NCBI GenBank assembly: GCA_009780545.1
Contig: WQZW01000122.1
Location: 1 to 5,591 of the forward strand
DNA from: Treponema sp.
GTDB lineage: Bacteria; Spirochaetota; Spirochaetia; Treponematales; Breznakiellaceae
Length of the DNA stretch: 5,591 nt
Reading direction: 5' to 3'
A model generated the notes under the pieces. The model did no database searches and was not told where the DNA came from. It saw only the letters and a program-made list of their open reading frames with translations. The position numbers were made by a program, and so were the translations under genes. Numbering within the stretch: the stretch's first letter is position 1; every line of letters begins with the position of its first letter. Below are positions 5,260 through 5,591 of this stretch, in pieces.

Positions 5260-5591
5260 ATGGCAGACGCAGAAGCCCCTCCCGCCTACGAAGTTACCGC
5301 CACGCGGCGTCGTCCCAAGACGTTTGACGAGCTTGCCGGGCAGGAATTCGTCGTTTCCACGCTGAAAAACTCCCTGCGGAACTCGCAGATCGCCCATGCC
5401 TACCTGTTTTCCGGGCCCCGGGGCTGCGGCAAGACCAGCGCGGCCCGAATCCTCGCCCGTTCGCTGAACTGCCGCGAGGGGCCGGAGAAAGGGCCCTGCG
5501 GAACCTGCGACAACTGCCTGGCGATCAAGGCCGGCTCCAGCCTCGACGTCATCGAGATCGACGGGGCCTCGAACACCTCGGTCAACGACGT
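5260..5591 (+). CDS. dnaX: DNA polymerase III subunit gamma/tau, N-terminal part
   Basis: The first 110 residues of the clamp-loader ATPase are visible; the gene continues past the window edge. Tau and gamma load the beta clamp and tie together the replicative polymerases and DnaB helicase. Visible are the N-terminal TRRRPKTFDELAGQEFV (15-31), the Walker A loop GPRGCGKT (52-59), and the zinc module cysteines 71, 80, 83 and 86 (Cys-x8-Cys-x2-Cys-x2-Cys), as in E. coli DnaX. DVIEIDGASNTSVND (96-110) leads toward the Walker B region, which lies outside. Start: ATG 5260 gives the usual short N-terminus. An in-frame ATG at 5245 would add five residues but abuts the only purine-rich GGAGG (5240-5244). 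GGAGG is 15 bases from 5260, too far for a normal site. ffs lies directly upstream and may be co-transcribed. A downstream ybaB-recR pair is common in other bacteria but cannot be seen here. Confidence 0.96.
   Translation, partial: MADAEAPPAYEVTATRRRPKTFDELAGQEFVVSTLKNSLRNSQIAHAYLFSGPRGCGKTSAARILARSLNCREGPEKGPCGTCDNCLAIKAGSSLDVIEIDGASNTSVND

Overview
The window looks like a stretch of a spirochaete chromosome, most likely Treponema. The partial DnaX at the right end, with the run ATRRRPKTFDELAGQEF and its Walker A and zinc-cysteine segments, reads like treponemal DnaX. This genus call rests on remembered family sequences, not on a search. Sampled lines of the lipoprotein/tatD block and of dnaX are about two-thirds G+C. 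Sampled lines of the two minus-strand genes between them are nearer half G+C.

Left block (1-2165, + strand). A run of five back-to-back stem-loops (about 75-260) precedes and overlaps the start of a gene for a probable lipoprotein with an HExxH zinc-metallopeptidase motif (called 209-1276). Five bases later comes a TatD-family metal-dependent hydrolase (1282-2085) with all its metal ligands, so the two are probably one operon. Two tandem intrinsic terminators (2091-2124 and 2138-2164) close it.

Middle block (2179-4678, - strand). A Na+/H+-dependent glutamate/aspartate or C4-dicarboxylate symporter of the SLC1/DAACS family (3297-4598) has its own near-consensus sigma70-type promoter (4650-4678) and a good ribosome binding site. 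Downstream lies a soluble two-part protein (2179-2985): an N-terminal HAAS/DUF1700-type helical segment followed by a DUF4097-like beta-helical part. The 311-base gap between them holds a long hairpin without a U tail and a TTGACA promoter overlapped by a palindrome, so the second gene probably has its own regulated promoter. It converges on tatD.

Right block (4679-5591). About 400 bases show no recognisable gene but carry A/T tracts and inverted repeats. Then comes a well-supported small SRP RNA gene (ffs, 5120-5222) with an extended -10 promoter, followed 37 bases later by the start of dnaX, which runs off the window.

No CRISPR array, integrase, transposase, tRNA or rRNA was seen. The least ordinary features are the hairpin cluster at the left edge, with the unclear start of the gene it overlaps; the little-known HExxH lipoprotein family; and the stand-alone HAAS-DUF4097 protein with its palindromic promoter.
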